64,000 nucleotides of DNA from Channallabes apus (Eukaryota; Chordata; Actinopteri; Siluriformes; Clariidae): positions 3,150,847 through 3,214,846 of the forward strand of contig CM060107.1 in NCBI GenBank assembly GCA_030522415.1, written 5' to 3'. Every line of letters starts with the position of its first letter. Position 1 is the stretch's first letter. This document shows, piece after piece, positions 40,040-52,312 of the stretch. Under the pieces are notes generated by a model. That model made no database searches and had not been told where the DNA came from. It saw only the letters and a list, made by a program, of their open reading frames with translations. A program made the translations under genes and the position numbers.

Positions 40040-40498
40040 CAGATGTCGCCCTTAAAACCCTGCGTGTTTTCCCGCGGTATGCCGCAATTTAGCGCGCGGC
40101 TTGCCGCGACTTGCCGGAGGCAACATTCGGGAATTTAAAATGAATGTGTTGTGCTTCACTGAATATCCGCCAGATGGCGCATAGAAGGACTTTATCTAAA
40201 AGCCGGTGGTCCGGGAAAGTCAGTTTCCCTATGTTTCCCCGGTGGCGCGCAGATTCAAATCATGACGTCACTCGCTACCTAACGCTGAGAAGGCGAACGA
40301 GGATTTTAACAGTTTTTCTCTCGTTTTAAAGTGTTTTTATGAACTTTTTGAATTAAACAAATAACCTATGCATAATAATCGAGTGTCTTTTCGCTTTTTT
40401 TTTGTATATTTGAAGATAATTCATACGTTTTAAGCCGCTGCAAAAGGCTGGTTTGCTGGGCGAGTACTGACATCACGACTACTTTTATTACACCTACA

Positions 40499-40784
40499 TT
40501 TGTTTATTTGTATATGTATGTTATTAATATTAATTTTTTAGTGATTGTGTGTGCGTGCACGGAGAGTTTGTGTTGATAAGTGTATGTGGATAAGTTGATA
40601 AGTGTATCAGAAAGCATTAAAATGTTCATTTGAATTAAAATGACACACACACGTCTGTATATACAGTATATCAATTACATATATATCAATTTCATTAGTT
40701 TCACAAGCTTCGGATGTTTTTTTTTTTTTTTGGTTTGGTTAGATTAGTTCTGAACTCGCTTCCGTGAAACTATCGCTAAAACAA
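40499..40784 (+). repeat. Duplicated segment D, part 1 (copy at 47952-48249)
   Basis: TTTGTTTATTTGTATATGTA, CGTGCACGGAGAGTTTGTG and TGAAACTATCGCTAAAACAA are shared in the same orientation with 47952-48249. Copy 1 then has about 740 bases not present in copy 2. No coding capacity. Confidence 0.85.
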
Positions 40785-41525
40785 TGTACTGAGCCCTCCT
40801 GAGGATATAAAGCTTTATTATTGTGTTTGAATAAATATTCAGATCTACCACAGCAGGTAATAAACTATGGTGTGTCATAACCGAAGCAAACACCACGATT
40901 ATGCCTCGTTTCGTTCGACGGGAACGTGGTTCACTTGGCCGCGGTGTATTATAAACCTGTGGAATGTTTCACTGTTTATGTTCACATAAGAGGAACAAAA
41001 GCTCAATGAGGACTAAACCAATGATTTCGGTAACTCCACTGAGTGTAACATCTGCATAGTGACACTGAACATCTTCACTTTTCCGTTTACCTCTGAAAAA
41101 AAAGCTGTATTTTGTTTGTTTATATTTAGAGTTTTTATAACAGTAGAACAAGTACCCGCGCGCACGCACACACATAGACACACACACATAGACACACACA
41201 CACACACACACAGACACACACACTCCCCTGAGCCCTCGGGAAACATCCAATCACCGTCGGTATACAAATGAGTCAAGACGTAGCCTAACGTGGTGTCGTG
41301 CCGGATTTCAGTGGTCACGGAGTGGGAAGACTTTGAAGAAGCTGCAGTGACAGTAAACAGCTGAACAACTTCACTTTTCCGTTTACCTCTGAGGAAAAAA
41401 AGCTGTATTTTGTTTGTTTATATTTAGAATTTTTATAGTAGTATATAAGTTATAGTTTGGTCTGTATTGTAGTTCGCACCCTTGTAGAGAATAAATAAAT
41501 GAATAACACCTTCATATCCCCTCTC
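40785..41525. other. Segment present only in the first D copy
   Basis: It contains TCCGTTTACCTCTGA(A/G)AAAAAAGC twice (about 41081 and 41376) and the first of four modules made of CA repeats ending CCTGAGCCCTCGG (41150-41245). The open frames through the CA run are repeat artefacts. Confidence 0.6.
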
Positions 41526-41682
41526 AAGAGTGTCATAGTCCATTGTTAGTTTTAATGATCTGGCTGAAACTAATTATCACTACATAAGTACCCTAACACC
41601 ATTGATCATGAGTCTCAGCTGAACCTAATTCTATACTTGTAACTGAAAATGTAGATGCAGATTCCAAATGTGTATTTATATA

Positions 41683-41720
<38 letters not shown>

Positions 41721-42482
41721 GTGTGTGTGTGTGTGTATAGGCTCTACGCAGGGGCAAGAGAGGGCAACGCACCCTTAAATGTCTGCATATGTTAATATAT
41801 TCCTAAAATGTATATATTACAAGTTGATAAACTGATCTGCGGTAGCGGAAAAATTCGCTGAAATAGGACAGGCTGCAGCGCACGCGCACACACACACATA
41901 CACACGCGCGCACACACGCACACACACACAGACACACCTCCCTTGAGCCCTGCGTCTGTCGGATTTCAGCGGTCACGGGGTGGAAAGACTTTGAAGCAGT
42001 TTATATATGAATCTAAGCTTGAACTTATCAGCATTGTAAATATATAATACTTTTCAAATAAAATCGCTATTACTTTGATCCTGAAGTTTAGTTTAGCACA
42101 CACAAAAAACAAAAAAGTCATTTCTGGTAAATCAACGGAATGTGTAGTTTATTTACAGTAATTCATTAAAAAATGAATATACATTGTACAGTACACGGTA
42201 AACACGGGAAAGATTACAAAATGAAAAAACAATCAGTGTCTACTTTATAAACAGCTTAGTATGTGCGTCGAGATGCTGAAATCCCTTGCATGTTTTTGCT
42301 TCCAAGTGGAGAGATATTTGACCGATAGCCTAGAACAAAAGATCTATAGGTGTGATCACAACCCCCTCCGACCGACCGTGCCATCACTCCCATCACATCA
42401 ATCACTGACCACCTCAGAAGTTCCCTCCAATGTATGGCTGCAATACTTGTTTTGCAAGTATTTTTAACACCATTCAAAGGCT
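41526..42482 (+). repeat. Duplicated segment D, part 2 (copy at 48262-49203)
   Basis: It matches 48262-49203 closely, from GAGTGTCATAGTCCATTG through GATCTGCGGTAGCGGAAAAA, GAGCCCTGCGTCTGTCGG and AAATCCCTTGCATGTTTTTG. It includes an ATAG/TG microsatellite (41680-41735) and a CA module (41881-41940). A 68-codon frame at 42261 recurs at 48992 but only because the DNA is duplicated. Confidence 0.85.
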
Positions 42483-42600
42483 TCAAAGGGGCAGTTATCG
42501 GCTATGACACGTTGTAGGAGAACTTAATAGTTCTCAAAAATAGTGTAAATGTCTGCAACAATCACTAACCATTAAAATGTTTTTTTTTTGTAATTAAACA

Positions 42601-42634
42601 CGAAAATATTAATTATATTTCCATATATACACAC

Positions 42635-42681
<47 letters not shown>
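42601..42681. repeat. (AC)n microsatellite
   Basis: Long AC run just left of a TIR element. Confidence 0.95.
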
Positions 42682-42684
<3 letters not shown>

Positions 42685-44214
42685 GGGCGTAGGTTTGCTA
42701 CCTATGACTCCTAATACCCCATCCCCCAATCCCCTTTTTTCCCCAATATCTTATTTTGTATTCAACAAAATAAAGAAAATCATTAAAGTTTGGAACCACT
42801 TAAGGAGTAAATAGTGAGTAAAGTTTTTTTGGGTGTGAACAATGGCTTTGACCCTAACTCTTCCCCTCTGACTGCACTAGGACCGGACAGCATTGCCACC
42901 TGATGAAATAGCGTGACAAAAAAGTGAAATGTCAGTTCAAAACTTTTGCCAAAAACACTAATGAATCACTTACATCCTCAGCCTATCACTCCTCATAATG
43001 CTAAATATTAGTATAATCAACATGTATAATACACGCACACATATTATATGTTATATACTGTATAATCAACATTCAGATTGACCTCCTGTGAACTCGCCTC
43101 TTCACCTGAACTACAACATGGCTGATCTGCTTCTGTCCCCTAATTGAAAAACATTGAGGGATTCCTTATGAGCATGGACAGAGAATGCCTCAGCCTATTA
43201 TTGGTAACAATGTTAAATCTCAGGACAACTACAGTGGCTTGCAAAAGTATTCGCCCCCCCATGAACTTTTCCACATTTTGTCACATTACAGCCACAAACA
43301 TGAATCAATTTTATTGGAATTCCACGTGAAAGACCAATACAAAGTGGTGTACACGCGAGAAGTGGAACGAAAATCATACATGATTTCAAAAATTTTTTTT
43401 TTTACAAATAAATAACTGAAAAGTGGGGTGTGTGTAATTATTCAGCCCCCTTTGGTCTGAGTGCAGTCAGTTGGCCATAGACATTGCCTGATGAGTGCTA
43501 ATGACTAGAGAGCACCTGTGTGTAATCTACACTCTCTCCATCGCTGTCTGATATACAGCACAGGTGTTTAGGTTCTGTTACCTGACAAAACAGGATAAAC
43601 ACATGCCATTTAAACAGCAATCATTTTATTTCACTTTTTCTGAGTCTTAGTGTGCAAACCTCGAATCAAATCATTAATGTTCGCCAAGTAAGTGAATGCA
43701 TTTTAAAAACTATTTTTCTGAAGTGGATTGTCTATTGGTGTCAACAAAATTCTAGCCATATGGCAATATTAGTATATTAGTTTATCAATTTCTTTCACAA
43801 TACTGATTTCTGACAAACAGTCACTAGATTAGGAGACTGACAGGGATCATATTTATACTTTTACATTTAGCTGTTTAATCTGCTGTTAGTTTTACGCCCG
43901 TATTCACAGACTATATCCTGGCCTGCTGTACTGAATGTGAGTCCACTGCATTTGGCGCTGCTTGTGTCTGAACGCAGCCAATCGTCTATCACATGATGGC
44001 AGGGAAAGGCACAGCCAATCAAAATGTTCATATGTGTTTTGGGGGCGGGCGGACTCAAGGAGAGAACGTGATTTATCCCTTTCTGCGTGTCTAGGTTAAT
44101 GTTGACAGAACGATTTAAAAAAAAGTGGATTAAATTATTGGTGGGGACATTTCAATGGTCGGAGGATATTGGTGGGGACACATCCCCTCTGTCCACCCTA
44201 AATCTACGCCCCTG
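42682..44214. mobile_element. TIR element CAGGGGCGTAG type, with a Tc1 relic inside
   Basis: The left end CAAGGGCGTAGGTTTGC and the right end, reversed, CAGGGGCGTAGATTTAGG are inverted repeats. Right-hand inner words GGTGGGGACA are typical of a fish element whose ends read CAGGGGCGTAG. The flanks are microsatellites, so a duplication cannot be read. No transposase. A Tc1 end fragment lies inside. Confidence 0.65.
43232..43560. mobile_element. Tc1 end fragment
   Basis: CAGTGGCTTGCAAAAGTATT and TTTTCCACATTTTGTCACAT are the classic TIR start of another fish Tc1 lineage, preceded by TA (43230-43231). TTATTCAGCCCCC and TGCCTGATGAGTGCTAATGA follow. No right TIR and no transposase remain. Confidence 0.75.
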
Positions 44215-44348
44215 TATATATATAATTTAAAACTATTTATTCATTTGTCTTTTATTTACTTACTTACTAGCGAATGCTTTTTTAGGGCTCTAAAAACTAC
44301 GGCAGTATGAATGACAATGGAATAGGATGTGTGAGTTGCACCGGTCAC

Positions 44349-44365
44349 ACACACACACACACACA

Positions 44366-44430
<65 letters not shown>
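44349..44430. repeat. (AC)n(AT)n microsatellite
   Basis: AC run, a short spacer, then about 30 AT units. Confidence 0.95.
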
Positions 44431-44434
<4 letters not shown>

Positions 44435-44879
44435 TTCTTAAAACATCGTGTTCACCCATGCACTGAAAAAAAGAACTTGTAAGATTTACTTGATAAAATC
44501 CTCATAACAATTTGGACACAGATTTTAAGTAAATTTTATTGCTCCAATATTAAGGCTGAATCCCAACCCTTCCCCCTACTCTTCCATTTGACGCGTTCAC
44601 GTGCAGGGGTAGTGGTGTCTCATTTCTCTTTTGGTTGGAGGTGTAGGGGGAGGGGGGAAGGGCCAGATAGCCCTCCAAACGAAGATTTTTCAGGACCTCA
44701 CTTCAAACGAAGGGCTAAGCGAAGTTTTCAACATGGCTGCTCACTCGAGCAAACAGACCCATAAATGTTAAGTCATTTTTGCCATTAATAAAGATTTTTA
44801 TGACAAGTTTTCATTGTATGTATATTACCTTTAGTCTTGTGTTTGTGTTTATGGTGATGTTCTGTAAAGAAACGTTTGC
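44431..44879. other. Unassigned sequence
   Basis: No gene recognised. It includes a G-rich GTGTAGGGGGAGGGGGGAAG at 44641-44660. Confidence 0.4.
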
Positions 44880-44985
44880 AAAAAAATCGCTAAAGTTTGC
44901 TAGCGGATAGCACATATTGCACAATATTACAAATATATATTTTTATGTCACATACACTTTACTGCATGCTACAAACAAATATGAA
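44880..44985 (+). repeat. Direct repeat E, copy 1 (copy at 52210-52312)
   Basis: GTTTGCTAGCGGATAGCA, TGTCACATACACTTTACTGC and ATGCTACAAACAAA are shared with 52210-52312 in the same orientation. Confidence 0.8.
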
Positions 44986-45628
44986 AGTTCAGTAGTACGG
45001 CATTTTGCCGAGCATTTGATAACGCATTGTTTGTTTTGCTTATGGCCATACACTATTGTTTTGCTTACACTATTCTTACTTATTGCAACGTGACCACAGT
45101 TTTGTAATTTATATTCTGTATATGGACGGCTGAGGAAACCCGAAGACTCATCCGTGTTCGTGGTGAAAATGAGCAACTTTTTTAAAAATCGAAATACGGC
45201 GCAAAAAACCTTTGGGAGTGAGTAATCTCTCTTATTGGAATGTGTGATAAACATCGGCGCATGTCCTCTGACGTAACATGGACACACAGGAATGTAAATG
45301 AACACTGCATTTATGACCCAAAAAATAAACGCTTTGAGATGATTGATTTGCCATATGGTGTGTTTATTTGAATATGTTCAGTAAATTTATGAATTACACT
45401 CAAAGTGACAGCGAAACCGGTTTGCAAATAATTTGTGTGTGTGTTAGGTGATGTGAGAGTGGGTTTTTCAAACTTGCAGTAAAACATTTTTGGGGGCAGT
45501 TTTTGATTCCCCCTTATCTAAGTACTGTAAAAACTTATATAGTCTTGGGTTAAAAAGTCTGCATTTCAATATGCATCCCCCACCTCCAAAGACTAAGCTC
45601 CTGTTGGTATAGCTCTTAAGGTCACTGT

Positions 45629-46015
45629 GGCACGCAAACCCCCTGACCACAATAAGGTGGCAATCCCTCAGGGGGGGGAGGTGAAAAATACAAATTAAAT
45701 AAAATAAATTATCCTTAATCCAGATTTTATCAATCAACGACATAATATTTATCTTAGCTGGATGGTCTAATTCTCAAAACCGTTTAACCTAAAGAAAAAC
45801 ATAACACACTATAACTAGAATATTTACAAAACTGAAAGGTTTTCTTATGAATAATTAAAAAAAACATTATAACTCAAAAAGATCATATGTTTATATATAT
45901 ATATTTTATAGTAACTGAACAGCTCTCTTCTCTCCAATCCACTCATACACCACAGTCTCCTATTTCTCTGTGCGCGCGCTGCAGCCTGTGAATGAATACA
46001 CGCAGCGGAGGTTTT
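45629..46015 (+). repeat. Dispersed repeat R1, copy 2
   Basis: Longer than the copy at 23426 and closest to 49418-49825. Beyond the common part it continues through AACAGCTCTCTTCTCTCCAA and ACACGCAGCGGAGGTTTT. It contains the CCCCCTGA/TCAGGGGG stem. Confidence 0.85.
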
Positions 46016-46063
46016 ACATATTTAAAACGTAAAAAGGTGTCTCCATCATAAATAGCCCTGAAT

Positions 46064-46064
<1 letters not shown>

Positions 46065-46158
<94 letters not shown>
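46065..46158. repeat. (AT)n(AG)n microsatellite
   Basis: About 25 AT units followed by about 19 AG units. Confidence 0.95.
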
Positions 46159-46160
<2 letters not shown>

Positions 46161-46906
46161 AAGGTGTTTTGCTGGCGAAAAACATTTTAGGCAGAGACGC
46201 CTGCTCGTTTGTTTTAAAAAACCCCAATTCTACCCCATTCCCGGAAACCGGTTTGATAACTTCACACCTTATGTGAATGAAAGGTGAGATGGGGGAATTA
46301 CAGTGGGGGTTCTGTGGGTCTCCAAACTCAGAAGGCTACGTGTCAGCCGATAACTGCTCCTTTGATCTGCTGGTTACAGCGGGGCGCCGACTGCTGATGA
46401 GCGTATACAGTGGTTACAAAATCGGAGCGTCGTATGTAACGTCGCCACCGCATTACGGGATGTGCATTTGCTGTGCATTTGCTGGCTTTTACCACTGAGT
46501 GGCGCTATATAACTACAGACTGACGCCTCATGCCTTAGTTCATTCTCTGCCTCAATAATACACGTAATAGCCGATAACATCAAGTGAAACACTGTAGTTG
46601 ACCGAATTCATAATCACAGTACTATAATTACAGTACAAATGTAGAATTCAAATTAAATCAAATCTTATTAAGATCAAATTTAAGCACAATAAATATTAAC
46701 ACAGTGAGCCTTTAGATTTTATCACGTGTAATTAGAAAAGAAGTGTGTAGGGTTTTATTTAAATATAAATTTCTAAACCAATAAGATCAAATAACACCAA
46801 GTTATTATTATAACAGGCTTACTTCGTCACTTATCAAAGACGTACACTTGCTTTCAAAGAAGTCGAGTGGCTTATTAACGTCTCTGGTGTGCATTGTCTC
46901 TAAGTG

Positions 46907-46970
46907 GCCGCTTGGTGTAGCGGTTAGAACACTCGGCCAGTGATCTACAAAGCGCCGGTTCGAATCCTGA
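46907..46970 (+). repeat. tRNA-like module, copy 1
   Basis: A box TGGTGTAGCGG (46913-46923) and B box GGTTCGAATCC (46957-46967) have normal spacing, but the ends do not pair into an acceptor stem. It is a SINE head or tRNA relic rather than a tRNA gene. The flank words CTTTCAAAGAAGTCGAGTGG and ACTTCGTCACTTATC are shared, inverted, with copies at 50752 and 51315. Confidence 0.65.
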
Positions 46971-47071
46971 GTGATGTTTTAAAATTTTTTATTTTAAAAC
47001 TAACTAAAATGTTTTAAGTGCGCTTAAGGTAGAGTCTTATAAAGGCTATGTAGACTTATATAGTTTTGTTA

Positions 47072-47951
47072 TATATTTTTTGCACATTAATCTGAGTCCT
47101 CATCTGTTAGATCTGTTTAGTTTTTTTTTTCCTGCCGGGACGAATGCGCGGTTCCATCCCTTTCCCGCCTATTCAGGGAGCCTGCGGAGTGAGCGATTAA
47201 CCATAGTCGAATCGATTGGTGTGCGTCCAACTCAAGTTACTCGTGTGCTATTCATGCCGGCTGGTGATAATTAACGTTAATATGATCTCGGGCTTGCTCA
47301 CGATGCTCAACATCTATAAAAATAGCAAAGTATTGTGTATAGAGTGATAAAAAAAAACTATCTAACGCATGTTAGAAAACATAATTTCCTGCATTTTTTT
47401 TCTGCTTCAGGAGTCAGTCTGTTCTGAGACAGTGAGAGTAGAGGACGGGGCAGATTCAGGACCTGGGAGGGAGCCGGAGACAGCAGAACAAAGAGATGAT
47501 ATTGCCAGCACCAGCACAGGGAGCACAGTTTTTAGTTTAGATCTCATGTTTACATTTTATTGTATGTTGATGGCTTGACTGTAAACAACATAAACAATGC
47601 AATAAATTTATAAAAATATATATTTATTGTCCCCCCTGCTGTTAAATGAAATTTGCGTTATTTTACGTTAATGTTACATTATTACATTATTAACGTCGAC
47701 AGTATAAAGTAAAGTTTTATTTCTGGAATTGATGCACGGGCTTCATCTTAGGCTTTTTTTTCTTTCGGTTCTTTCGTTTCTCAGCGCCGGACTGTTGATG
47801 TCTCTTTCCAGGACCAGGCATATCATTCAATTATTATAATTCTTTTGGCCAAATACTATAGGCAGCCGTAACAGAGGTGAGGGCGCGCGCGTCATCACGT
47901 GTGCTTAGCCGACTCTGCGTTCACCGTAGACTTCAATATAGACGTTTATAT
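47072..47951. other. GC-richer stretch with possible exon-like parts
   Basis: A pyrimidine tract and AG (TTTTTTTTCTGCTTCAG at about 47394-47410) precede a 150-base stretch that looks exon-like, but no recognisable protein is encoded. Short frames of 64-69 codons only. Confidence 0.3.
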
Positions 47952-49203
47952 TTTTGTTTATTTGTATATGTATGTTATTAATATTAATTTTTTAGAGATT
48001 GTATGTGCGTGCACGGAGAGTTTGTGTTGATAAGTGTATGTCGATAAGTTCATAAGTGTATCAGAAAGCATTAAAATGTTCATTTGAATTAAAATGACAC
48101 ACACACGTCTGTATATACAGTATATCAATTACATATATATCAATTTCATTAGTTCGTTCATTCTATTTGAAGCTTCGGATGTTTGTTTTTTTCTTGGTTT
48201 GGTTAGATTAGTTCTAAACTCGCTTCCGTGAAACTATCGCTAAAACAATGTGTGTAAAACAAGAGTGTCATAGTCCATTGTTAGTTTTAATGATTTGGCT
48301 GAAACTAATTATCACTACATAAGTACCCTAACACCATTGATCATGAGTCTCAGCTGAACCTAATTCTATACTTGTAACAGAAAATGTAGATGCAGATTCC
48401 AAATGTGTATTTATATAATAGATAGATAGATAGATGTGTGTGTGTGGGTGTGTGTGTAGGCTCTACGCAGGGGCAAGAGAGGGCAGCGCAACCTTAAATG
48501 TCTGCACATGTTAATATATTCCTAAAATGTATATATTACAAGTTGATAAACTGATCTGCGGTAGCGGAAAAATCCGCTGAAAATGACAGGCTGCAGCGCA
48601 CGCACACACACACACACATACACACGCGCGCGCACACACGCGCACACACACACACACACACACACAGACACACCTCCCTTGAGCCCTGCGTCTGTCGGAT
48701 TTCAGCGGTCACGGAAAGACTTTGAAGCAGTTTATATATGAATCTAAGCTTGAACTTATCAGCATTGTAAATATATAATACTTTTCAAATAAAATCGCTA
48801 TTACTTTGACCCTGAAGTTTAGTTTAGCACACACAAAAAACAGAAAAGTCATTTCTGGTAAATCAACGGAATGTGTAGTTTATTTACAGTAATTCATTAA
48901 AAAATGAATATACATTGTACAGTACACGGTAAACATGGGAAAGATTACAAAATGAAAAAACAAACAGTGTCTACTTTATAAACAGCTTAGTATGTGCGTC
49001 GAGATGCTGAAATCCCTTGCATGTTTTTGCTTCCAAGTGGAGAGATATTTGACCGATAGCCTAGAACAAAAGATCTATAGGTGTGATCACAACCCCCTCC
49101 GACCGACCGTGCCATCAATCACTGACCACCTCAGAAGTTCCCTCCAATGTATGGCTGCAATACTTGTTTTGCAAGTATTTTTAACACCATTCAAAGGCTT
49201 ACA
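47952..49203 (+). repeat. Duplicated segment D, copy 2
   Basis: Counterpart of 40499-40784 plus 41526-42482 without the 740-base middle. It includes a CA module at 48596-48676. It lies inside the 5.5-kb TIR element, whereas copy 1 lies outside it. Confidence 0.85.
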
Positions 49204-49229
49204 AGTTCCATTCAACATATAATGATGTC

Positions 49230-49348
49230 TCCACATGTTAATATATTCCTAAAATTTATATATTACCAGTTGATAAACTGATCTGCGGTAGCGGAAAAAT
49301 CCGCTGAAAAAAGCACAGGCTACAGCACACGCGCGCGCACACACACAG

Positions 49349-49380
<32 letters not shown>

Positions 49381-49410
49381 ACCTCCCTTGAGCCCTCGGT
49401 AAACATCCAA
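49230..49410 (+). repeat. Extra copy of the CA module
   Basis: TTAATATATTCCTAAAAT, GATCTGCGGTAGCGGAAAAA and a CA run ending CCTCCCTTGAGCCCTCGG repeat the module seen at about 41790 and 48510. Confidence 0.8.
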
Positions 49411-49417
49411 GCACTGA

Positions 49418-49825
49418 GGCACGCAAATCCCCTGACCACAATAAGGTGGCAATCCCTCAGGGGGGAAGATGAAAAATACAAATTAAATAAATAAAACAAA
49501 ATAAAATATCCTTAATCCAGATTTTATCAATCAATGACATAATATTGATCTTAGCTGGATGGTCTAATTCTCAAAACCGTTTAACCTAAAGAAAAACTTA
49601 ACACACTATAACAAGAATATTTACAAAACTGAAAGGTTGTCTTATGTATAATAAAAAAAACCTCATAACTCAAAAAGATCATATTATGTTTTTATATATT
49701 TTTTTAGATATTTTTTTTATAGTAACTGAACAGCTCTCTTCTCTCCAATCCACTCCTAAACCACAGTCTCCTATTTCTCTGTGCGTGCTCTGGAGACTGT
49801 GAATGAATACACGCAGCGGAGGTTT
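49418..49825 (+). repeat. Dispersed repeat R1, copy 3
   Basis: Matches 45629-46015 closely over its whole length; same strand. Confidence 0.85.
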
Positions 49826-50751
49826 TGTAAACTATAGAGATACAATAATTTTACTGCTGGAAAATCAGCATTTTATCTAATTTGAAATATAAACCTAATA
49901 TTATCTGTTACTTAATATATTTTCTTTTGATGATGACCATAACAGCCTACTGCATTTCATTATTTATAATAACACAAAAACAATATTACAATATTTGATA
50001 TTTTAATATAAACTCGGTATCATTATCCTCCTTGTGTATGTGTAAAATACATTTGATTTGTTCTATTTTTTATTCTGATAGTGTGCTCAATTTGTTTCTA
50101 GTAATTTATATATTTAAATTCGGATGCCTTTTACTGTTACAAATTTAACTCTTTGCTGTACAAGCCCTTGTGTTGTTGTTTGTGCTGCTGTTCTTTAATA
50201 ATACCAATAATCAGATACAAACAGTCTGTCTAAACGAAAATTAAGCAATGCTTCTTAACTCATCATTATGTGGATATTTTTCATGTTCGTTGGATAAAGT
50301 ATGTACTGTAATGATTTGGTCTACTCTGTACTGTATGTGCGTGAGAGAGAGGGGTGTCGCGGTCGTGAAACAAAGGCTCATTTCAGCTCATTCAGTTTCT
50401 CTGAATGGATAGGTGAGAACAGCTGATTCACGGTGAATAATTTGCATTTGAGTGTTGCCAAGTGAAAAGAAGACAAACATCAAGACGAACAACATATAAA
50501 ACTGAGACAATATTTTAAAAAGAATCGCAATCAACCTGAACAGGTAAGCTGGAATAAAATCAGTAGCAGCATTAACTAAAGTAATTAATAATTATTAGCT
50601 GCTACTGATTTTATGGACTCATCACTGTTAAATACGTTGGTCACATGGGACTCATTACGGTTGTATATCGTGCTCTGAATAATATTTTTTTTTGTTTGCT
50701 GTTTGTTTGCTGAGTAAAATTAAAATAGAACAATTTTTTAAAACAACATCA
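49826..50751. other. AT-rich unassigned sequence
   Basis: No gene recognised. It includes TAGAGATACAATAATTTTAC and TTCTGCTTAATATAT-like words that also occur, inverted, near 360-470, so it is probably another repeat. Confidence 0.35.
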
Positions 50752-50825
50752 TCCAGGATTCGAACAGACGATTTGTAAATCCCTGACCGAGCGCTCTAGC
50801 CGCTACACCAACCAAGCACTAAGAG
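50752..50825 (-). repeat. tRNA-like module, copy 2
   Basis: On the minus strand TGGTGTAGCGGCTAGAGCGC (A box) and TGTTCGAATCC (B box). It is flanked by AAGCCACTCGACTTCTTTGA, the inverse of the flank of copy 1. Confidence 0.6.
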
Positions 50826-51314
50826 ACAACACACCTCCGTGATGTTAATAAGCCACTCGACTTCTTTGAAAGCAAGCGTTAAATAAGTAATGAAGTAAGC
50901 CTGTTATACAATTATACTATTTGCACGTGTATTTTATCTGTTTTAAACTTGGTGTCATTTGATCTTATTGGTTTAGAAATGTTTGTAAAAAAACTATTGT
51001 TATCAAAAATGTAACAGATGTAACACCGGACTTCATTACCCACAATGCATCTCCCGCACTGGACTACACTGCCGTAAACAGCTGTCGTAAATCAAAACTC
51101 CCGGTACTGCAGATGGCCACCACTAATGACACACACACACACACGCAGCAGCAGCAGCAGACCGAGCCGTCACTCCCCTAAATTTAAAGAATACAAACTG
51201 GTTGCGTGTGAGTTTGCTGTTTTTTCTATAGTATGCTGAAGCAAAATCAAAATACAACAATTTTTTTATTTTAATTTTGCTATAATTAAAATAAAAAAAT
51301 TTAAAACATCATCC

Positions 51315-51385
51315 CTCGGGATTCGAACCGGCGCTTTATGTATCACTGACCGTGTGCTCTAACCGCTACACCAAGCGGGCACTTA
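51315..51385 (-). repeat. tRNA-like module, copy 3
   Basis: On the minus strand TGGTGTAGCGGTTAGAGCAC (A box) and GGTTCGAATCC (B box). Acceptor halves do not pair. Related to copies 1 and 2. Confidence 0.65.
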
Positions 51386-52209
51386 AAGATGATGCACCCA
51401 AGTAACGTTAAATAAGGCAAGGTTAATAAAGCAAGCGCTGGATAAGTGACGAAGTAAGCTTGTTATAATAATAAATTGGTGTTATTTGGTTATTTTGTTA
51501 TTGGTTTATAAATTTATATTTAAATAAATAGTAAACTTGGCCGATTTTGTTATAATTTTGTTTGATGAGTGGGGCTTGAAAATTCTCTTGAAAAATATGG
51601 TCATTTATTTCAGTTAATAAATCAACTATAATTTTTTTTTTACTCATTATTGTACAGTACACATTAATAGCTCTGGTTCAGATTTTTCATGTTTGTTGTG
51701 GAAATTACCATCACTGTTGTATTTACTGCGATGAATGAAAATGTCACTTTGCGCCACCTGGCGGCCATTTTACGAATGACTTTGAAATGCAACTGATTTA
51801 TTTTGGCCGCTGTTGCCTTTAAACGGCGGTATACGCGGCGAGATCGCCATTCCAATTTTGTAACCACTGTAGTAGCCTGTACAAGCTAGGCCATTTTTAG
51901 ATTACATTTGAAATTTTAAGGGGTTGAATAGAGAACCTACTGTCTTATTTATGTAGCGAAAACACGAAATTAAACTAGATAACATGATCAGAGTTTTAAT
52001 ATTTATATTTAACTAGATGAAAGGCTTTTCAAGTCACATGGAAAAAAAATTCTGTTCAGTTCTACAGTTTATCCCACAGTTTATTCCATTGTCCAGCCTC
52101 AGGCCAATGTAATCAATGTAATATGCTGTTTTCTGGTTAAATTTTTCTGATTGGACCCGTACATAGAAAGTTTATACTGTAAACATACTTTATAGTATAC
52201 AAAAAATAA

Positions 52210-52312
52210 AAGAATCGCTCAAGTTTGCTAGCGGATAGCAGAGATTGCACGATATTACAAACATATATTTTTGTGTCACATACACTTTACTGCATGCTAC
52301 AAACAAACTCAC
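52210..52312 (+). repeat. Direct repeat E, copy 2
   Basis: Counterpart of 44880-44985. Confidence 0.8.

Larger units (their letters stand above)
46408..51869. mobile_element. Nested 5.5-kb TIR element with TA duplication
   Basis: The left end CAGTGGTTACAAAATCGGA and the right end, reversed, CAGTGGTTACAAAATTGGA form TIRs. The flanks are TA (46406-46407 and 51870-51871). It lies wholly inside the 15.8-kb element. It carries the second D copy, an R1 copy and three tRNA-like pol III modules. No transposase seen. Confidence 0.7.

Noticed and set aside
41150..41225. CRISPR-like or regularly spaced repeats
   Set aside because: They are plain CA microsatellites in a vertebrate genome.
46907..46978. 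Functional tRNA gene
   Set aside because: A and B boxes are present but the acceptor halves do not pair, and diverged copies occur twice more in the window.
49249..49452. Val/Cys-rich ORFs over CA repeats (also at 40969-41318)
   Set aside because: They are translations of microsatellites.
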